Part shown: in pieces, positions 1 through 12,102 of the stretch
How the letters are laid out: the number at the start of each line of letters is the position of its first letter
How positions within the stretch are numbered: position 1 is the stretch's first letter
Program-made: the position numbers and the translations under genes
Assembly (NCBI GenBank): GCA_001465935.1
Contig: LNKV01000038.1
Coordinates: 628,176-692,175, forward strand
Source of the DNA: Clarireedia homoeocarpa
Lineage: Eukaryota > Ascomycota > Leotiomycetes > Helotiales > Rutstroemiaceae
Length of the DNA: 64,000 bases
Direction: 5' to 3'
The notes under the pieces: generated by a model
What the model saw: the letters and a program-made list of their open reading frames with translations, nothing else
Told to the model about the DNA's origin: nothing
The model's database searches: none

Positions 1-1420
1 ATTAGTCTTCCCGTTCGTGCATCGTTACCATTGACCGAGTAGTTCTATAGTTGATGATTGATTAATCATCATTATCACGAACGAACGAACGTCAGGTACG
101 AGCGCGCCACGAATTGCGCTTCGTGCGCTTAGCTATAGATTATAGTACAGAGACAAGGTGCGCGAATTGACACGAGTGTGAGCTTGAGTGTGCTCGGGTT
201 GCCAGTTCATACGTGCAGTGTAGTTGCGCTGCGTTGAGTCATATCTCGACTCGATTCGACTCGACTTGCCCGTTCCTGGTCTGTAGTCTGGACGGTGGCT
301 CCGTACGCTGTCGATACTTGCCAGTTAACGTATGCGTTAACTCATATTTTCCCCGAAAGGGAGTTGCTATCGAGTGGGCGAACACAGTCAGCATAGGAGC
401 GGGCGAGTGATTCAAATAGGTGGGGAATGGGTTTGAGTTGATTTTTGTGTGTTTGGGGAAAAGGATGAGGCAGGGAAGTAGTTCGTAGCAGGGAAATGTA
501 GGTTTGATCGTCAGTTTAGTGGTTGCGGAGGAGGAGGATGGGCCTAGAACAATCGATGGGCGGAAAGGGAGGGGGTAGTGTCGGGTTTATGATGTTTCAG
601 AATTGTGGGGAGAGCGGAGAGAAGATGTTTATGCGTGGGCTTATTTATGTATAGACTTGGACCGATGAATATAACAGAATGGAATAGATGGGCATGAGCC
701 TACGCGGTAGGCAATATTGTACGTGAGGGGATTTTGGGGGGAAGGAGGAGGAAGGCGTGGTGCAAATTCAAGTAGGTGATGAAGATTTTGTTGACTGCTC
801 TGGTGAACATGTTTCGCGACTCTCATGGACATTGTATTCATGACACATAGGAAGTACAGGTCCTTTGGGCACGATGAGATGAGGGCAGAGAGCTTCAATC
901 AGGTAGTAGTTCTGAAATGTTACGATGGTACAGTGGAGCATGCTGTGCGCTGTTTGCCGTATTAATTTATGGGATACGAGGGCTCTCGAATATCTAGGTA
1001 TTTTGTCTACTATATTAGAATGTTTCCTCCGCTATCTTTGTTTGCCTTTTTTGTGGTGGGATGTAGGATGTAGGATGAAACTGTAGAACCAAACTCAGGC
1101 GGTGGAAGTATGGGGTGATGGGAAGATTGATACTGTGAGAACATGTTCGATGGATGGTGGCACGGTGTAGTGCATGTATATGATGAGGGATACGTCCAAC
1201 GACAATCAAACAAGCACGATCGGTGTAAGATACACGTTAGACATGAACAATAACTTAAGTTTTAACCCTATTTACTGACTGCTAGAAAACTTGAAACTCG
1301 ATATTAACAACATGAGACGCGATGTGCAGCTTTCACCTCCCTGCCATGAACCTGTCACGTTTTTGTTCCTTGCCTCCTTTTCTCACCATATTCCTCTATG
1401 TCTCTATACACCTCACATCT
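1..1420. other. No supported gene; left-edge intergenic DNA
   Basis: I see no reading frame with recognisable protein motifs. The first 500 bases are rich in short CGA/CGT-type words (for example tcgactcgattcgactcgac near 245-265) and the rest is GT/GA-rich on the plus strand. It lies downstream of the minus-strand NLR relic and could include its old 3' region. Confidence 0.5.
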
Positions 1421-4400
1421 TTACTCTTTATCCTCCTGAACCACGGTCACTTTCCCCGTGTTCGGGTTTTCCCCCAAGTTCTCCTTCATGCACTCTGCCG
1501 TCGTGCTTGATGCCCCTTCATCAATGACTTCGGCGTCTTTCGCTGTTCTTTGGAAGTCAGTAAACGCGTCCCAAATCTAAGGTACAACGGGCTGCTCTTA
1601 CCGTGCTCTTCCCTTGATCTCCTCTTCAAGGGCGCTGGTCATCTTTATGATGTGTATTGAATTTATTCCTCTATACTACCTCTCCCGTAACCATCTGCGA
1701 GCGATGTCCGGTAGAGAACCACGCATAAGGTCCTCGTCCATACCTAGATGTGCCCATATGTTCCCCTTTGCGAAGTAAATAGCTTACAATTTTATGAAAA
1801 CCACCGCGCACAGCAGCAGCCAGTGTAGTACAATGGTGTAAATCTCGGGCGTCAATTGCTGCACCATTCTCGATTAGTATCTTGAAGACTTCGAGTTACT
1901 TTTTTTCCTGGACCCCAAAACGGGGTAGAGCAAGGTGTAGAACTGCTCTTCCAAACTCATCAACGTCCTTTATATTCGAATCTGCTGCTAGTAAGACTGC
2001 AATGATAGTTTTCGCGTCCCAGCACTCCGGAACTACGGCACATAATAAAAGCGTGGCGATGAAGCGTGCACTTTCGGATTTCTCTTCGTATCTGATATCG
2101 CCACCATTATTGATTAGAGTTTGTAGTATACCTCCTGTAGCTTATATGGTTGCCCAGTAGATAGGTGACAGCTTTTACTTCTCATCATGAATCAAGTGCT
2201 GCACTTTTTAATAGCAATTGACCTTAACCCCATGCTTGATCAAGAAGTGTACCATGTCCTCGTCTCTGCTGATGATAGCTTCTAAAAGACAGGTTGTATA
2301 ATTGTTGTCTCTTGCATGCACGAAAGTGCTAATATCCATACCAATGCCAATCATCAGCTCGGCAGCGGCCTGGTTACCCGTCATCACGGCTGCAAGCTTT
2401 TAGCTCCATAGGCTTCTCCGATGCTACCTTTGGCATAAATGAGATCTTGCCTACCCAGCAGCATTCTAATAATAGATTTGGAGCCATAATACGCTGCAAT
2501 TTCCAGTAGTGAGTGAGAACTTTCCGCGGACGCATCGCCCACCAAAAGATTCAACTTTGCTCTTCGACCCTGACTCAGATGTCTCCCAAAGCTGGCATAA
2601 GTTGGCGGTTGCACGTGCAACCAGCGTCTCGAATATTGATTCGAGCTGATAGACACAAACTGCAGACAAAATTGATGGTGGCGTCGCGACCAAACGAGAC
2701 TTCTGTCCAAACTCATAGTTGTCTCGGATATAAGGGGGTGGTGTGGCTCCCAAACTGAGGTTATACGTCCATCGATCTGGATCTTGCTCTCCAATTATAG
2801 GGAGATGATTGAGTGCTGATTAAAACCATGCTCTAAATGCGCTATTATCAATGGAGCTAACAAAAGAAGGCAATAGGCCTCCAGGGATTGTACCTACTTC
2901 ACCCAGCTTGCAGTGAGTCGGCCAATACTTGGTTGCGTATTCCAAAAATCTCTCGTTTTGTTCAAGAATCTCTGGATCTGATACATCAACGCTCCTCGAT
3001 TTGCATAAAAAAAGTAAAGACTACGGTCCATCAAGAATTGGCTCGTGACCTGTGCAGTGAATCCTGCATAGACTGCACCTTTCTTCTGGAGATACTCTCG
3101 AACAGAGAGATGAACAAATTGAAAAGACTCCAGCTCAGGTACAAATACCACGAGATTTGATCACTTGAGCATGCATCGATTATTTTATCTTTCGAGGAAG
3201 CTGGAATTTTATTCTAATTTTAGATAGATGGTGACTGCAGCAATCGTTTGGGAACAAGAAAGTGTCGCGTGTATATGCAAAAGGACCTGAAAGTTCGTAG
3301 AGCAATTGCCTGGCTTGCACCCCTAGAATTCTGGATTTCTTGATAAACGACATTGTAGGATTGGTCAAGGCCTTCGGGGAAGTTTACCTAGTAACTCATG
3401 GATGTCCTCTTTTATTTTTACCTTAGGACTGCATGATTGATCAATCTGAAGAACCACTCAACGGAACCTGATATAGCAGTGTTAGTCTTGCAATATTAAT
3501 AGTGGGAAACTATACTGATATCCCGCAAGCTTTCTGAATTAGAACCTCAATAATGTGTTCCTGCATTTCAGGAGACACTCTCCCACGAGCGATTCCATGT
3601 CGACCAAACTGCCTCAATAACTTTAGTTTTGACTTAAGCATTCATATCATTAGAATTTTCGCTCCAGACAGATCGTTATAGATTAGGACCAAATTGAAGT
3701 ATTATGTCACTAAATAGACGGCTTGATATGAACACCTTGCTCGACGACTTGACGAATTTTTTTACGGCTGAGAAAAGTTTGTGCCGTGTATTAGGATTGC
3801 ATTCATCCAGACCATCAATGGTCACGTAAGCAGGATTGTGTTCAAAAATTTAGAGCAATAATTTGAACGTCTCATCGTAGTTTAGATATATTTCTGGCGG
3901 GTCACGGCCCTCATATGTCGATTGTATTTCATAACAACCGCTTGGTTAATGCGGGTGTCGGTTTATTGAACCAATCCCGTACAGGTACAAGAGTACTACG
4001 GGAACTCTTATATCTATATTCGAAAAGAATAGTTATACTTCGTAGTTATTTTTCGATTTTCGATTTTCCGAATGACGCTCCGCTGGCTCTCCGAGGGCCA
4101 CTGCCGTGGAGGCCGACTAGTATTATCTAGGTTGGTCTCCTGTAGAATCTTACCTATACCGGCAGATATAGTCTCCTGAAAAATACTAGCTACGGCATTG
4201 CCCCATATGGGAATGCCCTCAATATAGGAGAGTTGGGCTATATAGGTAGCTTAGATCTCCCAGATAGTTAGAAGAATCAGACTCAATTTACCTAGCACTT
4301 CGTGTCCCATATGTGATACGGTGGTGCCCCAAATTGAGATCGACCAACAGCGGGAGTGGTCTTTATCCAGTGATACCTGCTCCAATATGCTTCTTAACAT

Positions 4401-5290
4401 GAAGTCGGGATTTGCCCGGTCCTTTTGTGCGGCGTCCCGCACACAGTAGAAATACGCGATCGATGCCGCGTCGGGTGTGTTCCGGTCTGTACGTAAATTT
4501 CCCCATTTCATGTCTATTCATGAATAGACTACGTCTAAGTTACATATAAACACTTCTAATTTGCACCTCAACTAGTCTATTTATAAATCAACACAGTCCA
4601 TACACAAATACTATTTACTATACCCTTGCCCTGCAGTATTAACTCGCTGCCGCTTACTTTTTCTGGCTCCCTCAACTACTTTACTATCGCTATTTTTCTT
4701 CGACATCAGTACTTCCTCAGTATATAATACTATACTAACTAGCTATCTACAGTTATGATCCTTATCGGTATAACAGTAAACTGAGCATTTGTTCTTTATA
4801 TTCGTATTTCTTATCTTGGATTATATCTATGAACCCATTTTTGACCTCCCTAGGAAAGTTATCGATAATCTGGAGCGCCAGCGAGGCTATAATGATTACA
4901 ATACTAGCCAGGTAGTATAGTATAGAAGAAAGAAGGATTATCAACTATTAGAACTATACATTTGTGCGGTGGATACTATCCCATTTTAGGGTATTAACGA
5001 ATGAACTAAGTCCATTTATGAATAACCTCCTATTTATATGTCAACTACGTCCATTCATGAATCAACAAATTTACGTATGGACCGGAAAAGGTGTATTCAA
5101 TTGCCCATCTTGAAGATCAGCAACGACCGCAGAACTATATTAATTAGCGATTGATACATCACAAAGTATTGCCACCTACACCAAGACACTCTTTCCCGAT
5201 CCCAATAAATGCGTCAGCATGGCACCATAGTCTTTCGCACACAATCTACACTTACCCGTTCCTTGAACCCCCAAAGTCGAGGAACAACTT
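1421..5290 (-). pseudogene. NACHT-ankyrin (NLR-like) pseudogene, interrupted by a TIR element
   Basis: Reading the minus strand, pieces of an NLR appear in the right order but in shifting frames with stops. There is a degenerate P-loop region (ERLWCHADAFIGIGK, about 5190-5240), then SAVVADLQDGQL (about 5100-5130), ASIAYFYCVRDAAQKDRANP (about 4400-4465), and a Walker B-like stretch VTIDGLDECNP followed by KVFISSR (about 3730-3840). After these come ARGRVSPEMQEHIIEVLIQKA (about 3540-3610), FVHLSVREYLQ (about 3090-3125) and ankyrin-like units such as LLEIAAYYGSKSIIRMLL (about 2460-2510) and LIENGAAIDARD (about 1840-1880). A tail coding for IWDAFTDFQRTAKDAEVIDEG ends at a stop at 1421. Fungal NLRs of this layout act in non-self recognition. 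Several frameshifts and stops make a working protein impossible. Both ends are approximate, and the last ~280 bases are assigned with less certainty. Confidence 0.75.
4480..5087. mobile_element. MITE-like element with terminal inverted repeats inside the NLR relic
   Basis: The left end reads ttccggtctgtacgtaaat and the right end, on the opposite strand, ttccggtccatacgtaaat: about 21 bases of inverted repeat with two differences. Just inside lie several copies of a ~14-base word of the form GTCYATTYATRAAT (about 4511, 4572, 5013 and 5049). The interval is AT-rich and separates NLR coding pieces that would otherwise be adjacent (SAVVADLQDGQL and ASIAYFYC). I see no transposase. A short minus-strand stretch reading MSKKNSDSKVVEGARKSKRQ (about 4640-4705) looks coding-like but ends at a stop. 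A clean target-site duplication is not visible. A small non-autonomous DNA element is the simplest reading. Confidence 0.6.
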
Positions 5291-5835
5291 GAGTCTCTCC
5301 AATCTCTATAAGTCGTTGAGTTCAGGAGTCATCGGCAAGAATCAGTGAGACGTTTCTTCTTTTGTTGATCGTGATGCTGGTGGCATGTGATGTTGGAAAT
5401 CCAACTACTGATCGTCAATTGTTTCGTCTCTGTAGCTGTTAGCGAGAGAGTTCAATACGGCTTGTATATATAGTAGGCATAATACATAATGTGGAGTCAC
5501 TAGGAGTCGATGTGTATAAATATGGAAAAGGTAATCTAAGCAGCGATTCCATGCCATTTAGAGCTTACATAGCGAATAACATAACTGAAAACTAAGACAA
5601 GAAAGTTTCTGTAATTGGCGTTACAAGTAACCAGATCAAATTAACCAACTCCAAGATTTTGTTCTTTTGTGCGATTGTTCTTTTGTGCGAATAACGGGCT
5701 GGGAGAGATAATCAGAAGGGGCATATATCATCACACCGTATTTCGACCAGCGCGTTTTCCCTTGCTTACTCAACTCTCCACTTCAAACCCCGCGGCAACG
5801 CATATAAGTACTTCGATCCTTCAACTCTAATCACC
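5291..5835. promoter_or_regulatory. Upstream region of the DUF7924 gene, with a TATA-like box
   Basis: No gene is seen here. A TATA-like catataagta lies at 5801-5810, about 30 bases before the ATG at 5836, which is close for a fungal gene and would give a very short leader. A tandem repeat of gttcttttgtgcga occurs at about 5660-5690. The left part borders the NLR relic. Confidence 0.4.
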
Positions 5836-7212
5836 ATGGCCAGTCACTCAGGACCTGTAGCCGCTAAGGAGAAGGGACAGTGTATGGCCCTAGAGCTTCA
5901 TGTGAAGCAAAAGCGACTTCTGGAGGACGAATTTCCGCCTTCCCACGCTTTGCTTGAGCCGCCGGCGAAAGGAGTACGAACATCTAAGCAGACAATTGGT
6001 GAAGCTCGGATCGAATTCTGGAGAGAGCACGGAACCTGGCCGACAGAGGAACAGGAGAAAACAATGAATTGTTTTCGAGATCTTGTCAATCATGCGCGTG
6101 CCAAAAAAATGCCCATGAGTCGCAAACGCTCGAACACCAGCTTGAAAACAGAAACAGCCCAGACTCAAACGCAAAGCAGCCAGCAACCGCGGGATCAGAA
6201 GAGTACCCCGTATGAACATCCAATATTCGAAGAACAACTGAAAGAGGGGGGTAGCTTCATGGACGATTACGACAAAGGCATAACTGCTGAAAGCGAAAAG
6301 CTCTGCCAAACGCTCCTGCAAGCACCGCAGCAACTACCTGAACATACTTTATTCTCCGACGATGAGCTTTACAAGAAGAATTGCAAAAGGATTAAAGGAG
6401 AGAATGAGACTAAGGTGATCCGCGACATTGCACAGCTCATTGTTCCTTCCGCTGAAATATTGGCCGATCGGGGAGCGGAACACCTGGAGATTCTTCGAGA
6501 GACAACCAACGCATGCTGGGTCAACTCTTACACCTTTATCAACCCTTCTGGTTTGCGTCCTGGTCCTCGTCCACAGCCTGATTTTGGTCTTGGATTCAAG
6601 AGAGACGCATTCAGTCGAGAGCAGCTTCAAAAGCTACAGGTTTATATTGGTGACCCACTTACTGATTCTTCCTGGATTGCGGCAACTTACAATATGTATC
6701 TTCTGTTTCTTTCCAGCGAAGTCAAATGTGGAGCAGCTGGTCTTGATATCGCTGATCGGCAGAATGCGCATACTCAGTCCGTTATCCTACGAGGTTTGTA
6801 CACTCTCTTCCGCTTAGTTGGCCGAGAGAACGAGCTGCATCGAGAAATCAATGGCTTCTCAATATCTCATAGCGATAAGGAGGTGAGGATTTGGGGCCAC
6901 TACGCAGTCATTCATGAAAAAGATGTCGAATTTTACCGACATTCGATTAGAGGATTCAGTATCTCGCCAACGGCACGAGGAGACGAGAGATGGACAGCGT
7001 ATAGTTTTGTCAAGAATTTATACGACCTATGGCTTCCCCAGCACTACAAAAGAATATGCTCGGTCATCGACATGCTACCAGCTGACTTGAACTTCGACGT
7101 CTCGGAGCTGGATCAGGAACTAAGCTCTTCCCGCTCAGGACTGTCTCAACGGTTCGACGAGTACAACTTAGTCGATGAACAAGTCGTACCAGACAGTCAG
7201 CCCAGTGATTAG
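5836..7212 (+). CDS. DUF7924-type fungal protein, candidate PD-(D/E)XK nuclease fold
   Basis: This is an intact, intronless 458-residue protein. Residues ~50-90 carry a small conserved N-terminal region (IEFWREHGTWP), and ~91-125 is a polar linker. The C-terminal half (about 200-430) matches what I know as DUF7924, with the hallmarks FLSSEVKCG, LDIADRQNAHTQSV, GFSISHSDKEVRIWGHYAVI and the final FVKNLYDLWLPQH. The family is fungal, often multicopy and of unassigned function. I note PQPD at 246-249 followed by SEVK at 294-297 and DRQN at 307-310, the spacing expected of a PD...(D/E)XK nuclease core; this is inference, not established function. The ATG at 5836 follows a TATA-like box. It sits between relic DNA and core genes, as accessory genes often do. 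Confidence 0.8.
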   Translation: MASHSGPVAAKEKGQCMALELHVKQKRLLEDEFPPSHALLEPPAKGVRTSKQTIGEARIEFWREHGTWPTEEQEKTMNCFRDLVNHARAKKMPMSRKRSNTSLKTETAQTQTQSSQQPRDQKSTPYEHPIFEEQLKEGGSFMDDYDKGITAESEKLCQTLLQAPQQLPEHTLFSDDELYKKNCKRIKGENETKVIRDIAQLIVPSAEILADRGAEHLEILRETTNACWVNSYTFINPSGLRPGPRPQPDFGLGFKRDAFSREQLQKLQVYIGDPLTDSSWIAATYNMYLLFLSSEVKCGAAGLDIADRQNAHTQSVILRGLYTLFRLVGRENELHREINGFSISHSDKEVRIWGHYAVIHEKDVEFYRHSIRGFSISPTARGDERWTAYSFVKNLYDLWLPQHYKRICSVIDMLPADLNFDVSELDQELSSSRSGLSQRFDEYNLVDEQVVPDSQPSD

Positions 7213-8748
7213 CAGATCACCCCAGCCACAACAATTCAGACAAAGTCCAGTAACCCCAAAAAGAAAATGACGAGGTAAGGAGCTGTACCACCTGTGACAC
7301 TTATCAGACCACGCTTTCTCGATATCAACGTAACTGGACGAGAAGTATTAGGTCTCGGGCACAAGGGAGCGCTGCAGTTGTTGGACATAGTTGCGTGGGT
7401 TCCAATGGCATTAAGATGTTCGTTTTGACTTGGATTTGGCGCTGCCTCGTTGAGGCAAGTCATTGATGTCAAGGCTGTTGGCCCGGTTGGACAGGACTGT
7501 AGCATTCGTAGTGGCCCAGAACTGGGCCTTCTCTCAAATGGATTCAAAATTGATGGAAGTTCTCGTGATATGTGTCTATCGTAAGTTACAATCAAGATGG
7601 CCCCAATCCGACAGAGCAACATTGAACGTCGAAAGGTGAGCGATGCGTGTCGGCGAAAGTTATCCGCACATATTCGTGATTATTCGACCCTTGATACAAA
7701 AACAGGCTTATAAGGTTGAAGAAAGTGGACTCGGCATCGTGGTAAACTCGTCCAAAGTCCATCTAATTCCTAATGCGAATGATGCGTAGACATGGGAAGT
7801 TCTCCTAGGAAAGGAAAAGGACTTTTCAAGGCTTTTCTCTCAAATCTGAGTGGTCATGGAACGAGCGCTCATCGATTAATCTAGGAAGAAAGGATGTTTT
7901 AAGCATGCTGTCGAGTATCCTGTTCGCGATAACTTTCCGCGTCTGAACTTTTAACTCCTGCGCAGGCACCTAACTATAGAAATACTGTAATCTGGAGGCA
8001 ATCGATAGAACTGTGATTTGGAAATTATGTCCTGACAAATTTTAAAGAGCTCAGTACAAAAGATCGCGAGGTCCGAGAGCTCTGAACGATAAGGAGCCAG
8101 GTATGGACTGGGGGGTAGCTACCCATGAGTACCTTTTTTGGACTTTTCAATCTATCTAATAGATAGCTCACACCCGACCTGGATGTCTACTGGGTACTAA
8201 GTAGCCAAATGATAGATAGGTTCTTCACGATATCCAATTTACCTATGGACAACCCAAATCAGTAGGTATTCACCTACCCATTGGGTTGAGGTCGCAGCCT
8301 AGCCAGAAGTTTAGCACCGCATTTGGTAATACTTTCTTGGTTAGCTGCCAGTTGACGGATGCTCCTATGGCAATGTTCACGGCTGCTAGCAAGGAGATAT
8401 GAAATCCGTCAGGGTATGCACATACCACTCGACGGCAAGTTGCATGGTGGGGAGGCGCGAGCGCATTTGATGCCTCATATTGAAACAAAAGAAGATCGAC
8501 TTGCACTATTTTGGGCCTATGAGATTGAAAGTACAGCATGCTACTGAAATGGAATGCACGCTGCATGTCAATTCAGCGAGATGATGCGGAAAGAGTATGG
8601 GACACTAATGGCAATAAGCCAAAAGGGGCAGACCGAACTAATGTACGGGCGTAGGTAAACTGCCAAGCAATAACCTCAGAACGCGCAAACAGCAAAAATT
8701 GAGTGATTTCATGAATTTCTAAACAATAATTTGGTGATCATAAAACTA
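7213..8748. other. Intergenic, no supported gene
   Basis: A minus-strand open stretch (about 7236-7622) ends in a hydrophobic tail and a plus-strand one begins MAPIRQSNIERRK at about 7600, but neither has recognisable domains or a convincing continuation. Around 8140-8230 there are repeated gatagatag-like words. This is the 3' flank of both the DUF7924 gene and APL4, so it holds terminators rather than promoters. Confidence 0.45.
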
Positions 8749-11473
8749 CTACCTAGGCTCCGACCAATCTACCTGATCCGTCACCTGTCCCACAGCTGGA
8801 TGTGCATAAGAAATTTTCAGCCTCAATCGTAACGGCGGCTATTGCTGTTAGTGAACGATGACATATTTTGGACATGAATGGAAACTTACTCCTTTGCTTC
8901 CAGTAATCCTCATTGATTGGGTTGCTTCTGCTCCAGGGTCCAGCGTCGAACTCGACATTGCGTTTAACTGCAGTTTCTGTGATTTCGGTACTGCAGCTTG
9001 AAGTGCTACTGCAGATAAGGATTGATCTATGGAAGAGTTTTTGAATCTAGCCAGGACTTGTACAACACCTTCTGAATTGCGTTGAAGTTGTAGTACGATG
9101 TTTAGGTCGTTTTTATCGTAGCATGGATGAGTTGGGATAGTTGGTGCTTGAGACGGGGTAGATGGTGCTTGAGGTGGTGGGGAAGAGACACTGGAAAATA
9201 GATCATTTGATGGAGTTGCGGTAGAAGTAGGTTGAGATGGTGCGGAGCTGTCGAAAAGATCCATGATTGAGCTCACATTGGACTTTTGTGTAGGTGGTGA
9301 TGTAGGTTGAGGTGAAGTGCTACCCCCAAGGATGTCGGCGAGAAGGTCTGCGTTATTCTGAGAGCCACCATTTGGAGCACCAAGATCTGCATTACGGGTA
9401 TCACCGTCACCCATTAAATCAAACAAAAGATCCTGCTCAGCTGGTTTGATGGTTCTTGACTTGCGATTGGCTTTAGTGGATTTCTTGCTGGCTTCGCCAA
9501 GGACCCGTGACTCCTCTTTGATTTGTGGTGGAGGCATTTTTTCCAGCACACCTCTTCGAATGGAATCATAGCTGAACAAGTTGCCGTACTCAACCGCACG
9601 CTGCTGAACCTCGACATCCAAACTAGCTGAGTTGTTCTGCAGAATCCTTCGGATCCGGTCGACCTGAGCTGGATCCGAAAGACGTGTACTAAGCTTCATT
9701 AGGGAGGTGATAATGTATTCTGTGGCAATCTGTGTGGCGTAGCTGCTGTTGAGGATGCTTGAAAATAGATCAACAACCTCATTTTCTTTAACTTCTTGGA
9801 CCAACTCCTCCTCCTCGTATTGGCCCCCACGGAGTAGAGCTTCTCCGTACTCACCAATGCACCATGCACCAGCCAAAGTGAGACTCTCCTGAGTAATGTC
9901 CTTCTTTAGGCTGGCATATAATTTCTGTACCGCATAGGTTTGCAGTTCAGGAGTGGTTGCGATTAAGCGAATGAAGGATGAGAGGATCTGTTCTTTAACA
10001 TAGTTTCCTGCCAAGGACAGAACTCTGAGCATAGTATCAACGTGCCATCGCTTGTTGGGCGAGAATCTGTCAGCGGCAATTCCGATTTGGCTGGTCATAA
10101 TGGGCTTGAACTCGTTATCCGCAACTTCTAAAAACGCTAGCAGCTCTCTGATGAGCACTCTGACGTTGCTTTCATTGATAAGAGTGAAGCTCAAGTCTAA
10201 GGCACGCCGCCGGATGCTGATGTCGGGGTCCCGCAGACACTCCAGGATGGTATTCCTATGACGTTGAACGGCATTCGGCTCTATCGCAACCACCTTGATT
10301 AACGTATTAAGAGCAACGTATCGGATGTTGTTATCTCGGTTTGAAAGGAATTTTCCAAGGATATTCACCCCTAATACTCTCAAACCAGAATCAGCTTCAA
10401 TGTCGAGAATCGTAAGGACAGCTTCATATAATATTGAGTTTCCAACATTTTTCGAGGAATCGGTGTTAGTCGCAACTTGAGCCAGAATGTCATTGATCTG
10501 TTCGCTGATTTCCGCATCGCCCCGACCAAGGACTCGGAGTAATCGTAAGATTTTGACTTGTAAGAATGGGTCCGTTACCCCAGTCACGTCGTGTTCAGGA
10601 GCATATCCAGAACTGGCCAACCCCTTCAGAGTACGAACTAAACCTCCACTGAATGGTCTGAACCTTTCCACGATTCCTTCTTCTCCTCCCTCGGCTTCAT
10701 CCGCCTCGCAAAGACTTGTAACCAAAGTCAAGCCGCAGAGTAGGACGCCATGATTTCGATCTGAAAGGAGGTTCGCAGCTTTATCGAGGAAATGCTCCTG
10801 TAGATCTGGAACCTTTCGACATATTCTCATCGCACATAGAGCGGCTTTTCGGCGTATGTAGGGATTGGCAGTGGATAAGAGAGTTTCGATCTCGGGAAAT
10901 AAGTCTCGAGACATTTCGACAGAGGCAATGTTTCCAAGCGTACACAACGCCAGGCCGACAACATATTGATTTGAGTGATTGAGATCACTGATACCAAGTT
11001 AGCGATCACATGTACAATAAAGTAACTATACATACTTTTTCAAAGAGTTCGTAACCAATGTCAGCACCTCCTGGTTCTCATCCAGTAGCAGCATTGTTCC
11101 AAGATATCCCAGCCGTTTGTCCGCAAACCTTGGTGACGCCAGTAGCTTGAGACATTCTATCTGACCGAAATGTGTTCTCTCCCCTAGAGTAAAAAGGTAT
11201 AATAATTTCGCTACATTGTTCCGTCTGCGAGTGCGGCCTGTTAGATATATTCCGTTGTGAAATTCAACAAGCGGTGTCCTACCTGACATTGGAATCTGCC
11301 CTCTCTTCTCTGAAACTTGCTCTGATTGCAGCACTTTCCTTCTGCACAACGGCTCTCTCGTCTGCGATGGTTTTCGAGGCTCGCACGTTGCGAATAAATT
11401 GCTTCACTAGGTAAGATGAGCGTCTAGATCGTGGGGTATGGGCCATTGCTGTTTACTACTCACAAGAACTCAT
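8749..11473 (-). CDS. APL4: AP-1 clathrin adaptor complex subunit gamma (gamma-adaptin)
   Basis: This is the large gamma subunit of AP-1, which sorts cargo into clathrin vesicles at the trans-Golgi and endosomes. Exons on the minus strand are 11464-11473, 11283-11406, 11036-11224, 8890-10987 and 8749-8838; introns are 48-58 bp and the joins keep phase, giving 836 residues. The start MSSLKQFIRNVRASKTIADE and the following FREERADSNVRRNNVAKLLY are classic for the family. The adaptin trunk runs to about residue 590. A Ser/Pro/Thr-rich hinge with DLL- and DLF-type clathrin-box-like words follows, then a gamma-ear domain to the end. The first exon has only 10 coding bases, so automated models may miss the start. 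The gene is divergent from ARE2. Identity is very secure; the last exon (PPLRLRLKISYA...) is inferred from the splice sites and the ear-domain pattern. Confidence 0.95.
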
Positions 11474-12102
11474 TCTCACACTCACTGAGGCCCAAGACGG
11501 GCCAAGCTGTTAAATCTGCCCAGCTGCAGAGGGATCAAGGCCTGCACCGGGAAGAGAAAAATTCAAAGCTGTGACTTGAATGGTTGTTCTGGATTTGTCT
11601 GATTCGGGGATGCAGAGGCCACCATAATTCGCTTGAGGTCTTTGAGAACGACTGTCCCAGATCCCAGTTGAGTTTAGCTCCAACCGTCTCCTAAAATAAG
11701 TGACCATCGAGCCTGCTTAGGTAAGACTACAGCGGGGTGGCGTGCAAGGGGAGGCTGTAATGCTAAGCCACAGGATCTGCGGGTAGGGGCCATTTGGAAG
11801 AGTAAGGGAAGACTCGTAGTGAGTACATCATAAGCAAACAGGACCCAATATCAATATCTGTTCCCAATTTCGCCGTATCCTTTACGAGAGTATATTTTAT
11901 ATACACCTAAGACATGTCAATTAGTCTTCTCCCCTTTCGCCATCTGAAATGATATATTTATCTGAGTGTGAAGAAGTCCTTCCAATTCTTCCAAGGTTTA
12001 TTCTGTTTCAAAAGGGGTGCTTGTGAAGAGCTTCATCAGAGCAAGCTCCCACCATTGCGCCGGAGTCAATAACAACCACAACTTCCCACCAATACTTTCA
12101 AA
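11474..12102. promoter_or_regulatory. Shared divergent promoter of APL4 and ARE2
   Basis: These 629 bases lie between two head-to-head start codons. A TATA-like tatattttatatac lies at about 11890-11905 on the ARE2 side. A minus-strand open frame (11510-11707) has no domain and is not called. Confidence 0.5.

Noticed and set aside
7236..7622. Minus-strand 128-codon frame with a hydrophobic C-terminus
   Set aside because: Resembles a small secreted protein at first, but no signal peptide, no domain, and the complementary strand is equally open.
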